This document shows positions 16,013-25,513 of a DNA stretch of 53,177 bases, piece after piece. The notes below the pieces were generated by a model. It made no database searches and had not been told where the DNA came from. It saw nothing but the letters and a program-made list of their open reading frames with translations. This DNA comes from Ferruginibacter sp. (lineage in GTDB: Bacteria > Bacteroidota > Bacteroidia > Chitinophagales > Chitinophagaceae), in contig JANXXM010000018.1 in assembly GCA_025350645.1 (NCBI GenBank), forward strand, positions 1 through 53,177, given 5' to 3'. The stretch's first letter is position 1. Each line of letters starts with the position of its first letter. Made by a program: the position numbers and the translations under genes.

Positions 16013-17305
16013 ATGTTCGACGTTTTTATTTTATTTTCTCTTATTTTAATAGGAGCGCTTTTTGTAATGAGCGAAATAGCACTCGTAAGTGCAAGAAAAA
16101 GCCGATTAGAATCACAAGCTGCAAAAGGAGATGAAAAATCTAAAGCAGCATTAGATTTGGCTACAAATCCTGAAAAATTTTTAAGTACAGCGCAGATAGG
16201 AATTACACTTGTTACCATTTTATCGGGCGTATATTCGGAAGAAAAATTCAGGGTATTATTAATTCCATTTTTTCAGAAAATGAGTTGGAGCGCTGCTTAT
16301 GCTGATACCATTACCAAAATAATTGTAGTAGTTTTTGTTACATTTCTTACCATTATTTTCGGAGAACTTATTCCAAAGAAATTTGGCTTGCTGCGTGCAG
16401 AAAAAATTGCCCGGTTTGTGGCAGGGCCAATGAATGTGCTTTCTACCATTTGTTATCCTTTTGTGTGGCTACTGTCTGGTATTACCAACCTAATCTTTAA
16501 ACTTTTTAATATAAAAAAAGCTACAGACAGTGCGGTAACCGAAGAAGAAATAAAAGCAATGATATCTGAGGGTAGTGAATATGGTTCCATTGACGAAGAT
16601 GAAAAAGAAATTATTGAAAGGGTTTTTCACCTCGGCGATAGAAATATTACCTCTCTTATGACGCATCGAACAGATATTGTATGGCTGCAGTTAAATGATA
16701 CTGTGCAGGATATCAAAAATAAACTTGATGATATTATCTTTAGTACTTTTCCTGTTTGTGAAAATACGATTGATGATATTAAGGGGCTGGTGTATGTAAA
16801 AGATCTTTTGAAAGCCTCGCCGGATACGCCTTTATATAAACTGGTAAAACCTGCACTCTTTGTGCCAGAAAATAATTCGCCGTATCAACTTTTAGAGAAA
16901 ATAAAATCTACAAAAATTCATACCTGTTTTATTGTAAACGAATATGGTACTATGGAAGGCATGATAACGCTAAACGATATACTGGAAGCTATTGTAGGAG
17001 ATGTGCCTCAAACCGGGCAGGAAGAGTATGAAATTACGGAAAGGGCAGATGGCAGTTTTTTGGTAGATGCGCAAATACACTTTTACGATTTTTTAAGCTA
17101 TTTTGAAAAAGGCGACTGGGAAGGCGATCATGATTTTGATACCCTTGCAGGTTTTGTACTAAATGAGCTGCAGCATATTCCTACAACCGGCGAAACCTTT
17201 GAATGGCGTGGCTTTAGCTTTGAAATAATAGATATGGATGGCAACAGGATAGATAAAATTATGGTGAAGATTTCTGACGAGCTAAAAGAAGAACTGGAGG
17301 ATTAA
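16013..17305 (+). CDS. CNNM/CorC-type (hemolysin family) transporter-associated protein
   Basis: The 430-residue protein has the standard order of this family: a DUF21/CNNM membrane domain (about 1-175, with GELIPKKFGL near 117-126), a pair of CBS domains (about 200-330, with MTHRTDIVWL and IVNEYGTMEG) and a C-terminal CorC_HlyC domain (about 345-428, with FDTLAGFVL). Relatives handle Mg2+ or Co2+, and the 'hemolysin' name is historical. It ends tail-to-tail with rsgA, the two stop codons overlapping. Confidence 0.92.
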   Translation: MFDVFILFSLILIGALFVMSEIALVSARKSRLESQAAKGDEKSKAALDLATNPEKFLSTAQIGITLVTILSGVYSEEKFRVLLIPFFQKMSWSAAYADTITKIIVVVFVTFLTIIFGELIPKKFGLLRAEKIARFVAGPMNVLSTICYPFVWLLSGITNLIFKLFNIKKATDSAVTEEEIKAMISEGSEYGSIDEDEKEIIERVFHLGDRNITSLMTHRTDIVWLQLNDTVQDIKNKLDDIIFSTFPVCENTIDDIKGLVYVKDLLKASPDTPLYKLVKPALFVPENNSPYQLLEKIKSTKIHTCFIVNEYGTMEGMITLNDILEAIVGDVPQTGQEEYEITERADGSFLVDAQIHFYDFLSYFEKGDWEGDHDFDTLAGFVLNELQHIPTTGETFEWRGFSFEIIDMDGNRIDKIMVKISDELKEELED

Positions 17306-18225
17306 TATTCCTTTTCTTCAATTTTATCTTTTATAGTTAAATAGCTCACGTATCTTTCTTCAGAAATTGTGCCTTCGTTTACGGCATCTTTAACTGCACA
17401 CCCTGGTTCATTAAAATGTACGCAGTTATTAAATTTACAATTGTTCATTACCGCCCGCATTTCCGGAAAATATTGCGCAAGTACATCCTTGTTTATATCT
17501 ACCAACCCCATTTCTCTAATGCCTGGTGTATCTATTATTTTTCCACCAAAAGGTAAATCAAACATTTCTGCAAATGTGGTAGTATGCATACCCTTACCGC
17601 TCCACTCGCTCACAGCAAGGGTTTTAAGAGATAGTTTAGGAAAAATATAATTTATAAAAGTAGATTTCCCCACACCAGAGTGGCCACTGAGCAATGTAAT
17701 TTTATCTTTTAGCAATTCTCTCACTTCATCTAAACCCTGTTTTTTTTCTATGCTGGTAAGCATTATTTTGTACCCGATAGATTCATAAATTTCTTTTGCC
17801 CGCTCAAATTTTAATTCTTCTTTTTTGCCAAACAAATCTGCTTTATTAAAAACAATTATAGCAGGCACAGCATAAGCTTCTGATGTTATAAGAAAGCGAT
17901 CTATAAAACCAAAAGAAGTTTTGGGATCTTTTAATGTTGCAAAAAGCAGCGACTGATTAAGATTGGAGGCCACAATATGATGCTGGTTTTTATTGTGGGG
18001 AGAGATACGGGTGATATAATTTTTTCGGTCATAAATTTTAGAAATTACCAAGCTATTATCTTCTGCATTATCGTCTACTTCTACTATATCCCCCACAGCA
18101 ATAGGGTTGGTAGATGTTATACCTTCTATTTTTAATTTGCCTTTTAACCTTGCGTTTAATATTTCACCTTCGCTGTTTTTTACAATATACCAACTGCCTG
18201 TAGATCTATAAACTGTAGCCTGCAT
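17302..18225 (-). CDS. rsgA: Ribosome small subunit-dependent GTPase A
   Basis: RsgA checks late 30S subunit assembly. The 307-residue protein shows an OB-fold N-terminus (about 1-70), then the circularly permuted GTPase with NKAD first (in VFNKADLF), the P-loop GHSGVGKST near 180-188, and DTPGIREMG. It ends with a zinc-binding C-terminus of Cys-x4-Cys-x-His-x5-Cys type (NNCKFNNCVHFNEPGC). It lies 24 bp after the BatA-like gene on the same strand and may be the last gene of that transcript. Confidence 0.95.
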   Translation of the reverse strand: MQATVYRSTGSWYIVKNSEGEILNARLKGKLKIEGITSTNPIAVGDIVEVDDNAEDNSLVISKIYDRKNYITRISPHNKNQHHIVASNLNQSLLFATLKDPKTSFGFIDRFLITSEAYAVPAIIVFNKADLFGKKEELKFERAKEIYESIGYKIMLTSIEKKQGLDEVRELLKDKITLLSGHSGVGKSTFINYIFPKLSLKTLAVSEWSGKGMHTTTFAEMFDLPFGGKIIDTPGIREMGLVDINKDVLAQYFPEMRAVMNNCKFNNCVHFNEPGCAVKDAVNEGTISEERYVSYLTIKDKIEEKEY

Positions 18226-18249
18226 GAATGTAATTTACTGTAAAAATTA

Positions 18250-19251
18250 TTAAGGGAATTTTCTGAATACGAGATAGCGAAAGAGCATTTCTGCCAGCAA
18301 AAAAAATGCAGCAGTTATTGCAAAAGGAATAAATTTATCTGTGAAACGAGTGGTAGTATTTATTTCTATTTTAGATTTTTCCAGCACATCAATAGTGGAG
18401 TAAATACTATCCAGCCCTGCATTGTCTTTTGCTCTAAAATATTTGCCGCCGGTTTCACCAGCTATTTCCTTAAGCAGCTTTTCATCTATAGATACTTTTA
18501 CACTTTGCATTTCTACGCCCAGCGGCGTTTGCACGGGTTGCGGTGCCAGCCCTTCTGTACCTACACCAATTGTATATACTTTTACGCCAAATGCTTTCGC
18601 TATTTCCTTTGCCGTTTTTGGATCTATAAGTCCGCCATTATTCTCTCCATCAGTAAGCAATACCACAATTCTTGATGTTGTTTTACTGCTGCGAAGCCTG
18701 TCCACACTTGTTCCCAGCCCAGAGCCAATTGCTGTGCCATCTTCCAGCAAACCGTTGTGTATGTTTTGTATGGCAGCTATAACCACCGCATGATCTGTAG
18801 TAAGCGGACATTGTGTAAAACTTTCTCCGGAGAAAATGACCACGCCTATCCTGTCTGTAGCACGCCTGTTTACAAAATCTATAGCTACATTTTTTGCAGC
18901 TTCCAGCCTGTTTGGCGTAAGATCCTGAGCCGTCATGCTTCCGCTAACATCTAAGCAAAGCACAATATCTATTCCTTCTCCTTCGGTATGCTGCTCATCA
19001 TTTTTTGTTTGGGGGTTTGCCAGTGCGGCAATAATAAATCCCATGCACAACATCCTGCATACAAAGGGCACATGACGCATAGTGGCCTTCCACGAATCTA
19101 ACCCGGGTGCAGCTATGGTAGATACTACTACAGATGCGCTGCGCCTGCGATTATTACGAGCATACCAATAAATAAGTACAGGCAACAAGGCCAGCAATAC
19201 TAAAAAATAGGGTTGAGAAAATTCTATATTTTGAAAATAATCAAAGATCAA
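18250..19251 (-). CDS. BatA-like VWA membrane protein
   Basis: This 333-residue protein has two N-terminal transmembrane helices (about 13-30 and 59-78), a von Willebrand A domain with an intact MIDAS metal site (DVSGSM, then LTDGENNGG) and a C-terminal transmembrane helix. The family belongs to the Bacteroidota Bat (aerotolerance) clusters. The start is TTG, overlapping the TGA stop of the upstream gene (TTGA), so translation is likely coupled. BatB, BatC and BatE do not follow; rsgA does. Confidence 0.88.
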   Translation of the reverse strand: MIFDYFQNIEFSQPYFLVLLALLPVLIYWYARNNRRRSASVVVSTIAAPGLDSWKATMRHVPFVCRMLCMGFIIAALANPQTKNDEQHTEGEGIDIVLCLDVSGSMTAQDLTPNRLEAAKNVAIDFVNRRATDRIGVVIFSGESFTQCPLTTDHAVVIAAIQNIHNGLLEDGTAIGSGLGTSVDRLRSSKTTSRIVVLLTDGENNGGLIDPKTAKEIAKAFGVKVYTIGVGTEGLAPQPVQTPLGVEMQSVKVSIDEKLLKEIAGETGGKYFRAKDNAGLDSIYSTIDVLEKSKIEINTTTRFTDKFIPFAITAAFFLLAEMLFRYLVFRKFP

Positions 19252-20195
19252 ATGTTGCGGTTGTTTTTATTTTTTGTTAGAGATTCCATTTCTTCTATAG
19301 TAGTTTTAACATAATCCAGTGCTGCTTCATTTTCTGTAAGTGTAGGATGATACTTTGCAAATTTTACGGCATCGCCTGTTTGTAATGCCGTGGCTGTAGC
19401 TGCATTTGTTGTGGCAGTAAGCTCAAACTTTTTTAATGTAGAAAGTATTTCGGCTGTAGTATTATTCATAAAATTTTGTCCTGTGCTCTTACCATAATAC
19501 TGTTTAAAAACATGTGCAAGTGCAGTATGAAAATCTTTTACGCTTACTATTGCTTCCTTATTTTTTAAACGCAATTCCTTTAATGCTTTTATAGCCTCGT
19601 CGTATGCTGTAGCGGCTGATTTATTTTCCGTTTTCTTTTTATTTTTTTTGCGTCTGAAATAAAAATATAGGTAACCAAATATAAAAATTGCAAGCACACC
19701 TGCTGCAATACTTATCCAAAACCAGTCTATTACCTGTACGTCCAATACTGTCTTTATATCCCTGGGTTGCCCGCTTTTATCAAGCGGCATATATCCAACG
19801 TTTACTTTAAAGGAATCTGTATATAGTGCCTGCGATGCTGTGTTTTGCCTGTTTATACGATATTGTAGTGCAGGAAAATTATAAGAACCAGAATCGAAAC
19901 TGGTGAAAATAATATGTGCATGCAGCGCAAAATTTCCGTTCTTGTCTGTTGTGTCTCCTGCGGTTTTTGTTATCACTTCAAAATGCGGAATAGAATCCGG
20001 TACATTAAACGTTATTTTATATTCCGGAGAAGGCAGCGTTATATTAATGTCATAATTTATCTGCTCACCGATAAGAATACTTTTTTTATCTATTGTAGAA
20101 CTGATATTTTGGGCATGAGAAAACTGAAATAAAACGCAAGACAAAGCAGCAAGAATTACCGGTCTCAAAAAATATTTCTGTAGTATTTTATGCAT
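19248..20195 (-). CDS. BatD-like membrane protein of the Bat cluster
   Basis: The 315-residue protein has an N-terminal signal peptide (to about residue 28, ending FSHAQ), a beta-rich periplasmic part with a BatD-like Ig-fold character (about 30-150), a transmembrane helix near 155-177 and a lysine-rich cytoplasmic domain. It lies between the DUF58 and VWA genes and overlaps the latter, the place taken by BatD- or DUF4381-like proteins in such clusters. The sequence itself is weakly conserved, and the family call rests largely on context. Confidence 0.65.
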   Translation of the reverse strand: MHKILQKYFLRPVILAALSCVLFQFSHAQNISSTIDKKSILIGEQINYDINITLPSPEYKITFNVPDSIPHFEVITKTAGDTTDKNGNFALHAHIIFTSFDSGSYNFPALQYRINRQNTASQALYTDSFKVNVGYMPLDKSGQPRDIKTVLDVQVIDWFWISIAAGVLAIFIFGYLYFYFRRKKNKKKTENKSAATAYDEAIKALKELRLKNKEAIVSVKDFHTALAHVFKQYYGKSTGQNFMNNTTAEILSTLKKFELTATTNAATATALQTGDAVKFAKYHPTLTENEAALDYVKTTIEEMESLTKNKNNRNI

Positions 20196-20197
20196 TT

Positions 20198-21124
20198 TTA
20201 TTTTCTCTTTAAAAAGAATTGTTGTAAAATTTTCACATAGTCATCGTCTGTGCGTATATGCAGTAAATCTGCACCTGCAGTGAGAAAAGATTTTTTTGCA
20301 ATATCTGTTTGCTGCAAAAAATACTGCTGATAATTGTGACGCACTACAGGATTATCTGTATTTACCCATTTTGTTTTATGTGTTTCTGCATCTTTCATTT
20401 GCAATAACCCAGCCTGTGGTAATTGCATATCCATTTTATCATATACCCGTACACCAATCACATCATGCTTTCTTCCAATTACTTTTAGATCGTTGTCATA
20501 CCCTGTTGCTAAAAAATCGCTTAATATAAAGGCAATACTTTTTTGCCTGGTAGTGTTGTTAAAAAATTTTATTGCTTCATCAATATCAGTACCCATTACT
20601 GTTGGCTGCATACTTAATAACTCCCGTACAATATATAATGCATGTGGTCTCCCTTTTTTAGGTGGTATATATTTTTCTACTTTATCGCTAAAAAAAATAA
20701 CACCTACTTTATCATTATTACTCACGGCACTAAAAGCTAGTACAGCAGCCATTTCTGTAATAAGATCTTTTTTTCTTTTGCCCACCGTACCAAAAATATT
20801 ACTCGTACTCGTATCTACAAGCAGCATTAATGTAAGTTCTCTTTCTTCTTCAAAAACTTTAGAAAATGGAGTAGAAAATCTTGCACTCACATTCCAATCT
20901 ATAAAACGAACATCATCGCCGGCACTATACTCCCTTACTTCTCTAAAACTCATCCCTTTTCCTTTAAATGCAGAGTGATATTCTCCTGTAAATAAATGCG
21001 TAGTAATTTTTTTGCTTTTTATTTCCAGTTCACGTACTTTTTTTAATAAAACTTTGGATGCAGCACTCAATTCCTTTTGGGATGTTTGCTGATTTTCAAC
21101 TTTTGCTTTATTAAAAAATTTCAT
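20198..21124 (-). CDS. DUF58 domain-containing protein
   Basis: The 308-residue protein carries the DUF58 signature GDDVRFIDWNVSARF near residues 69-83, followed by a degenerate VWA-like fold beginning LMLLVDTSTSN. DUF58 proteins pair with MoxR ATPases and VWA proteins and may act in metalloprotein or envelope quality control; the biochemical role is unsettled. It is 2 bp from the downstream BatD-like gene and 91 bp from moxR, so all are probably one operon. Confidence 0.92.
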   Translation of the reverse strand: MKFFNKAKVENQQTSQKELSAASKVLLKKVRELEIKSKKITTHLFTGEYHSAFKGKGMSFREVREYSAGDDVRFIDWNVSARFSTPFSKVFEEERELTLMLLVDTSTSNIFGTVGKRKKDLITEMAAVLAFSAVSNNDKVGVIFFSDKVEKYIPPKKGRPHALYIVRELLSMQPTVMGTDIDEAIKFFNNTTRQKSIAFILSDFLATGYDNDLKVIGRKHDVIGVRVYDKMDMQLPQAGLLQMKDAETHKTKWVNTDNPVVRHNYQQYFLQQTDIAKKSFLTAGADLLHIRTDDDYVKILQQFFLKRK

Positions 21125-21215
21125 GAAATATTTTTATAAAATTTAAACCCCATCAGTATTCATTGAAAATTGGAAACCAATACCCTAATAATTAATACTA
21201 ATTACCCAATACTTA

Positions 21216-22217
21216 TTAAGGCACATTTACCACTCTCAATATCTCTTCAATTATATTTTCTACATTCACGTTTTCTGCCTCCGCTTCATACGTTAAACCA
21301 ATGCGGTGCCGCAGAATATCTTTGCTAACATTGCGTACATCCTCCGGTATAACATAACCTCTTTTATTTAAAAATGCATAGGCTTTTGCAGCGAGTGCAA
21401 GATTTATACTTGCCCTTGGTGATCCACCGAAACCTATCAGGGGCTTTAGTTTCGCAAGATTATATTTATCCGGAAACCTTGTAGCGAATACAATATCCAG
21501 AATGTAATTTTCTACTTTTTCGTCTACATAAATTTGCCTTACCAGTTCTTTTGCAGTCAATATTTCTGATGTGGAAGCTACTGCATTTATTACCGGTGCT
21601 GTAAGCCCCATTGTATTTTGCCGGATAATCATTTGCTCCTCCGTTTTACTCGGGTAACCCACTACAACTTTCATCATAAACCGATCTACCTGTGCTTCCG
21701 GCAGCGGATAAGTACCTTCTTGTTCTATAGGATTTTGCGTAGCCAGTACTAAAAATGGTTCCTGTAATTTATAACTGGTATCACCAATGGTTACCTGTCG
21801 CTCCTGCATGGCTTCCAGCAAGGCACTCTGTACTTTTGCAGGTGCCCGGTTTATTTCATCTGCCAGTATAAAATTTGCAAAAATGGGCCCTTTACGTACG
21901 TAAAATTCATTTTTGCTTTGGTTATAAATCATCGTGCCTATTACATCGGCAGGCAGCAAATCTGGTGTAAATTGTATACGGCTATATTGGGTATGTATGG
22001 TTTGACTAAGCGATTTTATTGCAAGTGTTTTTGCCAGGCCAGGCACACCTTCCAGCAATACATGCCCGTTGCTCAAAAGCCCTATCAACAGGCGTTCTAT
22101 CATAGTCTGCTGCCCTACAATAACTTTACTAAGTTCATTGTTTATGCGGCTCACAAAACCTACTGCATGATCTATTTTCTCATTAAGTAATCTGATGTCT
22201 TCTGCGGTTTGTAGCAT
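21216..22217 (-). CDS. MoxR-family AAA+ ATPase
   Basis: The 333-residue AAA+ ATPase has Walker A in LLEGVPGLAKTLA (near 54-66), Walker B/sensor region LADEINRAPAKVQSALLEAM, the loop ATQNPIEQEGTYPLPEAQ and sensor 2 near SPRASINL. MoxR ATPases act as chaperone-like remodellers for partner VWA proteins, which are encoded just downstream. As the first gene of the cluster it probably carries the promoter, but I could not identify one confidently. Confidence 0.94.
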   Translation of the reverse strand: MLQTAEDIRLLNEKIDHAVGFVSRINNELSKVIVGQQTMIERLLIGLLSNGHVLLEGVPGLAKTLAIKSLSQTIHTQYSRIQFTPDLLPADVIGTMIYNQSKNEFYVRKGPIFANFILADEINRAPAKVQSALLEAMQERQVTIGDTSYKLQEPFLVLATQNPIEQEGTYPLPEAQVDRFMMKVVVGYPSKTEEQMIIRQNTMGLTAPVINAVASTSEILTAKELVRQIYVDEKVENYILDIVFATRFPDKYNLAKLKPLIGFGGSPRASINLALAAKAYAFLNKRGYVIPEDVRNVSKDILRHRIGLTYEAEAENVNVENIIEEILRVVNVP

Positions 22218-22414
22218 ATTTAATGGTATAATTTTTTTATAGTCTGCAATTTAAAGAACCTGCTTGTAAATATTATGCCTGAAATTCATTTCTAAGAAAA
22301 ACTATGTTAAATAATTAAAAGAGACCGTATAGCATAAAAATTTACAAGATTCTTATAAATATACAATCGAAAGAAAAATTATAATAAATATTAAAGCATA
22401 TTTTTAAAATTTAC

Positions 22415-22451
22415 ATGGACAAATTTGCAATCCAATTGCATATTTGTCCAT
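22415..22451. repeat. Left palindrome of the ATPase cassette
   Basis: A 37-nt palindrome with arms of 17 bp and one internal mismatch. The left arm reads ATGGACAAATTTGCAAT and the right arm is its near-complement. It ends 2 nt before the stop codon of the AAA/DUF4143 gene and shares its 14-base core GGACAAATTTGCAA with the palindrome on the other side of that gene. Confidence 0.95.
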
Positions 22452-22453
22452 CC

Positions 22454-23617
22454 TTATAACTCATACAACTCCTCCATATTGTTCCAGGGCAACATAGTTC
22501 CATCTTTTAAAATCAGCTTTTCATGGCCGCCATATACAACAAAACATTTTTTACTTTTTGTCTTAGCTAGATTTCTGTAGTAATTTAAGCCATCAAAAAA
22601 ATGCAATGATTTTGTAAGACTGCTTTTTATTTCTACAGGCACAAGCTGGTTTGCCGTTTCTACAATTACATCTACTTCATGACCATTCTTATCCCTCCAA
22701 AAAAAAGTATTCGGAAGCTTTGCATTATTGTACCTGTTCTTTAGCAATTCTACAATAGTATAGTTTTCAAAAATACCTCCTATTGCAAAGTGTGTTTTTA
22801 TTTGTGCAGGTTTTTCTATTTGCAATAAATAACAAAGCAGCCCAGTATCTATAAAATAAATTTTAGGCATTTGTACAAGCCGCTTTGAAAAATTATTATG
22901 GTGCGGCCGCAGCAAATAAATGATATAACTTACCTCCAGAATATGCACCCAGGCTTTAATGGTGTTTACAGCCACACCCACATCATTTGCTATAGAGGAT
23001 AGATTTAATAGCTGACCAACCCTGCCCGCAAGTAACTTTAAAAAATTAGTAAACATCACCCCATCTGTAATTTTTGTTATTTGCAGCACATCTCGTTGTA
23101 CGTAAGTTTGCAGGTAAGATGGATAAAATAATGAAGGGTGTATTTTTTTATCATAAATACGGGGGAAAAATCCTATAAAAGCTACATCTTCAAATTTGGC
23201 TTTTAGTTTAATAGCTGTTTGCAATTCCGGTACAGAAAACGGTAAAAGTGTAAGTACACCAACTCTACCCGCCAATGTTTGCGAAATTTGTTCATTCAAT
23301 AAAAAGTTTTGAGAACCGCTAAGTATAAATTTTATTTTGGGATTATCATCTACAATACCCTGTATATATGAAAATAATTGAGGGGCGTTTTGTGCTTCAT
23401 CTATTATTAACCCTTTAGGATAATTATCTAAAAAACCCCGTGGGTCTTTCAGTACCAATTGCAGGTCATCAGGGTTTTCTAAAGTAATGTAAGGCAGTTT
23501 TGGGAAAGTAGTTTTAAGTAAAGTAGTTTTACCAGATTGCCTTGGCCCGTTTAAAGATACTACCGGAAAATACCGGTATATGGCTTTTAATTTTGTAACA
23601 AGTTGCCTTTGTATCAT
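22454..23617 (-). CDS. AAA ATPase with DUF4143 / PD-(D/E)XK-like C-terminus
   Basis: The 387-residue protein starts MIQRQLVTKL. Walker A is NGPRQSGKTTLL at 23-34 and Walker B GLIIDEAQ at 69-76; FILSGSQNFLL is the sensor-1 strand. The C-terminal DUF4143 half includes a winged-helix-like stretch and the signature KNGHEVDVIV followed by VPVEIKSS, an E/D...ExK pattern like PD-(D/E)XK nucleases. The family is widespread, often multicopy in Bacteroidota and archaea, and of unknown function. The ATG at 23617 is preferred; a longer frame would start inside the flanking palindrome. The gene is squeezed between two near-identical palindromes (2 bp after its stop, 19 bp before its start), which suggests a self-contained element. 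Confidence 0.9.
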   Translation of the reverse strand: MIQRQLVTKLKAIYRYFPVVSLNGPRQSGKTTLLKTTFPKLPYITLENPDDLQLVLKDPRGFLDNYPKGLIIDEAQNAPQLFSYIQGIVDDNPKIKFILSGSQNFLLNEQISQTLAGRVGVLTLLPFSVPELQTAIKLKAKFEDVAFIGFFPRIYDKKIHPSLFYPSYLQTYVQRDVLQITKITDGVMFTNFLKLLAGRVGQLLNLSSIANDVGVAVNTIKAWVHILEVSYIIYLLRPHHNNFSKRLVQMPKIYFIDTGLLCYLLQIEKPAQIKTHFAIGGIFENYTIVELLKNRYNNAKLPNTFFWRDKNGHEVDVIVETANQLVPVEIKSSLTKSLHFFDGLNYYRNLAKTKSKKCFVVYGGHEKLILKDGTMLPWNNMEELYEL

Positions 23618-23636
23618 ACAGTAAATATAATACAAA

Positions 23637-23675
23637 GTTGGACAAATTTGCAATCGGATTGCAAATTTGTCCAAC
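23637..23675. repeat. Right palindrome of the ATPase cassette
   Basis: A perfect 39-nt palindrome: 19-base arms (GTTGGACAAATTTGCAATC at 23637-23655 and its exact complement at 23657-23675) around one central G. It directly abuts the nadE stop codon. It could also form a terminator-like hairpin for nadE, but no T-run follows. It shares its core with the palindrome at 22415-22451. Confidence 0.96.
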
Positions 23676-25358
23676 TCAACTTAAATATTTTCCTACAATA
23701 GGCATGCGCCTTCCCTGCCCGAAAGCCTTTGGTGATATACGTATGATTGGACAAAACTGGTTTCTTTTGTATTCATTGGTATTTACCATCTTCAAGGTTT
23801 TGTCTACCAGTGCTGCATCAAAGCCCTGTGATTTTATATCTTGCGGGTCTCTTTGTAATTCTATATACTGGTATAATATTTTATCTAGTATTTCATAATC
23901 GGGCAAACTATCACTGTCTTTTTGGCCGGGCCGTAATTCTGCACTTGGTGGTTTTGTAATAATATTTTCAGGGATTATTTGAGTATTTCTGTTTATGTAT
24001 TTTGCCAGTTCATAAATCTGCAGTTTATAACAATCGCCCAGTACGCCAATACCGCCGGCCATATCGCCATATAATGTTCCATAACCAGTAGCCAACTCGC
24101 TTTTATTGGATGTGTTTAATAATATATACCCGAATTTATTTGCGAGTGCCATCAGTAAATTTCCCCTTGTGCGGCTTTGTAAATTTTCTTCTGCAATGCC
24201 AAAAGGAAGGTCTTTAAAAATTGGTTTCAGTCCTGCCAAAAAACTTTCGTAAATATTTTTTATAGGGATAATATTGTACTCATTTTTTAAATTAATACTC
24301 AGCTTCTCTGCATCATCTACAGAGTGACCGGTAGAATAGGGTGAAGGCATTAATATTGCCCTTACATTTTCTGCTCCTAAAGCATCGCATGCAAGCACAA
24401 GTGTAACTGCACTATCTATACCGCCGCTGCTGCCGAGTATAGCTTTTGTAAAACCCATTTTTTTAAAATAATCTTTTATACCCATTATCAATGCTTCGTA
24501 AATAAAGGGAATATTAAATGTATGCTGCAAATGCTGCGGGCTAAGTTGTGTATTGGTCATTCCTTCAGCAGCTTCTATCACAGGTGCATCTATAGTACCA
24601 TCATCATTCAACACAAAAGATTGTAAAGCACTTTCGAACCTTGGCAAACGACCGCATAAATTTGCATCTTTATCGAATACCAGCGATGCGCCGTCAAAAA
24701 CAATTTCTGTTTGGCTGCCCACTGCATTGCAGTAGAATAATGGTAATTTATATTTTGTAACGTTTGCTTTTATAGTTGCTTTTCTGTCTTCATCATGCGT
24801 ATAATCAAATGGCGATGCAGATAAGTTTATCATTACATTAGGTTGCAGTTTCATTAATTCATCCATGGGGCAAGTACGGTACAATGGGTTATCACCCAGG
24901 TTCCATATATCTTCACAAATAGTTACTGCCAGCTTCTTTCCTTTAAATTCCATGAGCTTCCAGTCATACGCCGGTTCAAAATATCGGTACTCGTCAAATA
25001 CATCATAATTGGGTAAACATGTTTTATGCGATACTGATTTTATTTCTTTTTCATAGAGCAAAAAAGCTGCATTAAAAAGATTTTTTCCTTCCCGCACCGG
25101 GTTTCTGTCAGGTGCGCCCACAAGCACTCCTATCGTATCTGCATATTGCTTTATTTCTTCAATAGCTGCGTAACATTTATTTATAAAATCATCAAAATCT
25201 AAAAAATCTTTTGGTGCATAACCGCAAATACTTAATTCACTAAAAACAATGAGATCACCACCTTGTTTTTTTGCTTCTTCTATTGCACAAATAATTTTCT
25301 GGGTATTACTTTCAAAATTGCCGATGTGATAGTTTTGTTGAGCCAGAAATATTTTCAT
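23676..25358 (-). CDS. nadE: Glutamine-dependent NAD+ synthetase
   Basis: NadE amidates nicotinic acid adenine dinucleotide to NAD+, the last step of NAD synthesis. The 560-residue protein joins an N-terminal nitrilase-type glutaminase (Glu41 in FSELSICGY, Lys112 in SHKTCLPNYD, Cys148 in TICEDIWN) to a C-terminal ATP-pyrophosphatase synthetase with the P-loop LGSSGGIDSAVT. It ends normally at RRMPIVGKYLS. The ATG at 25358 fits the family start MKIFLAQQN; seven upstream codons are not conserved. It is divergent from gldB. Confidence 0.96.
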   Translation of the reverse strand: MKIFLAQQNYHIGNFESNTQKIICAIEEAKKQGGDLIVFSELSICGYAPKDFLDFDDFINKCYAAIEEIKQYADTIGVLVGAPDRNPVREGKNLFNAAFLLYEKEIKSVSHKTCLPNYDVFDEYRYFEPAYDWKLMEFKGKKLAVTICEDIWNLGDNPLYRTCPMDELMKLQPNVMINLSASPFDYTHDEDRKATIKANVTKYKLPLFYCNAVGSQTEIVFDGASLVFDKDANLCGRLPRFESALQSFVLNDDGTIDAPVIEAAEGMTNTQLSPQHLQHTFNIPFIYEALIMGIKDYFKKMGFTKAILGSSGGIDSAVTLVLACDALGAENVRAILMPSPYSTGHSVDDAEKLSINLKNEYNIIPIKNIYESFLAGLKPIFKDLPFGIAEENLQSRTRGNLLMALANKFGYILLNTSNKSELATGYGTLYGDMAGGIGVLGDCYKLQIYELAKYINRNTQIIPENIITKPPSAELRPGQKDSDSLPDYEILDKILYQYIELQRDPQDIKSQGFDAALVDKTLKMVNTNEYKRNQFCPIIRISPKAFGQGRRMPIVGKYLS

Positions 25359-25513
25359 AATAATTACTGCTTGTAACACGAATTTACAAGATTAAAACAG
25401 AAATAATTACAATTAAATATATCTTCGGTAAGCATAATTTTCAAATGGTTAATAAAATAAATAGTAGTGACGGAATATTATGCTACTTCAAATTTTTAAT
25501 TAAAAAAACAGTT

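Noticed and set aside
23638-23898. Plus-strand ORF starting in the right palindrome
   Set aside because: Its start is created by palindrome symmetry with the minus strand and the rest is antisense to nadE.
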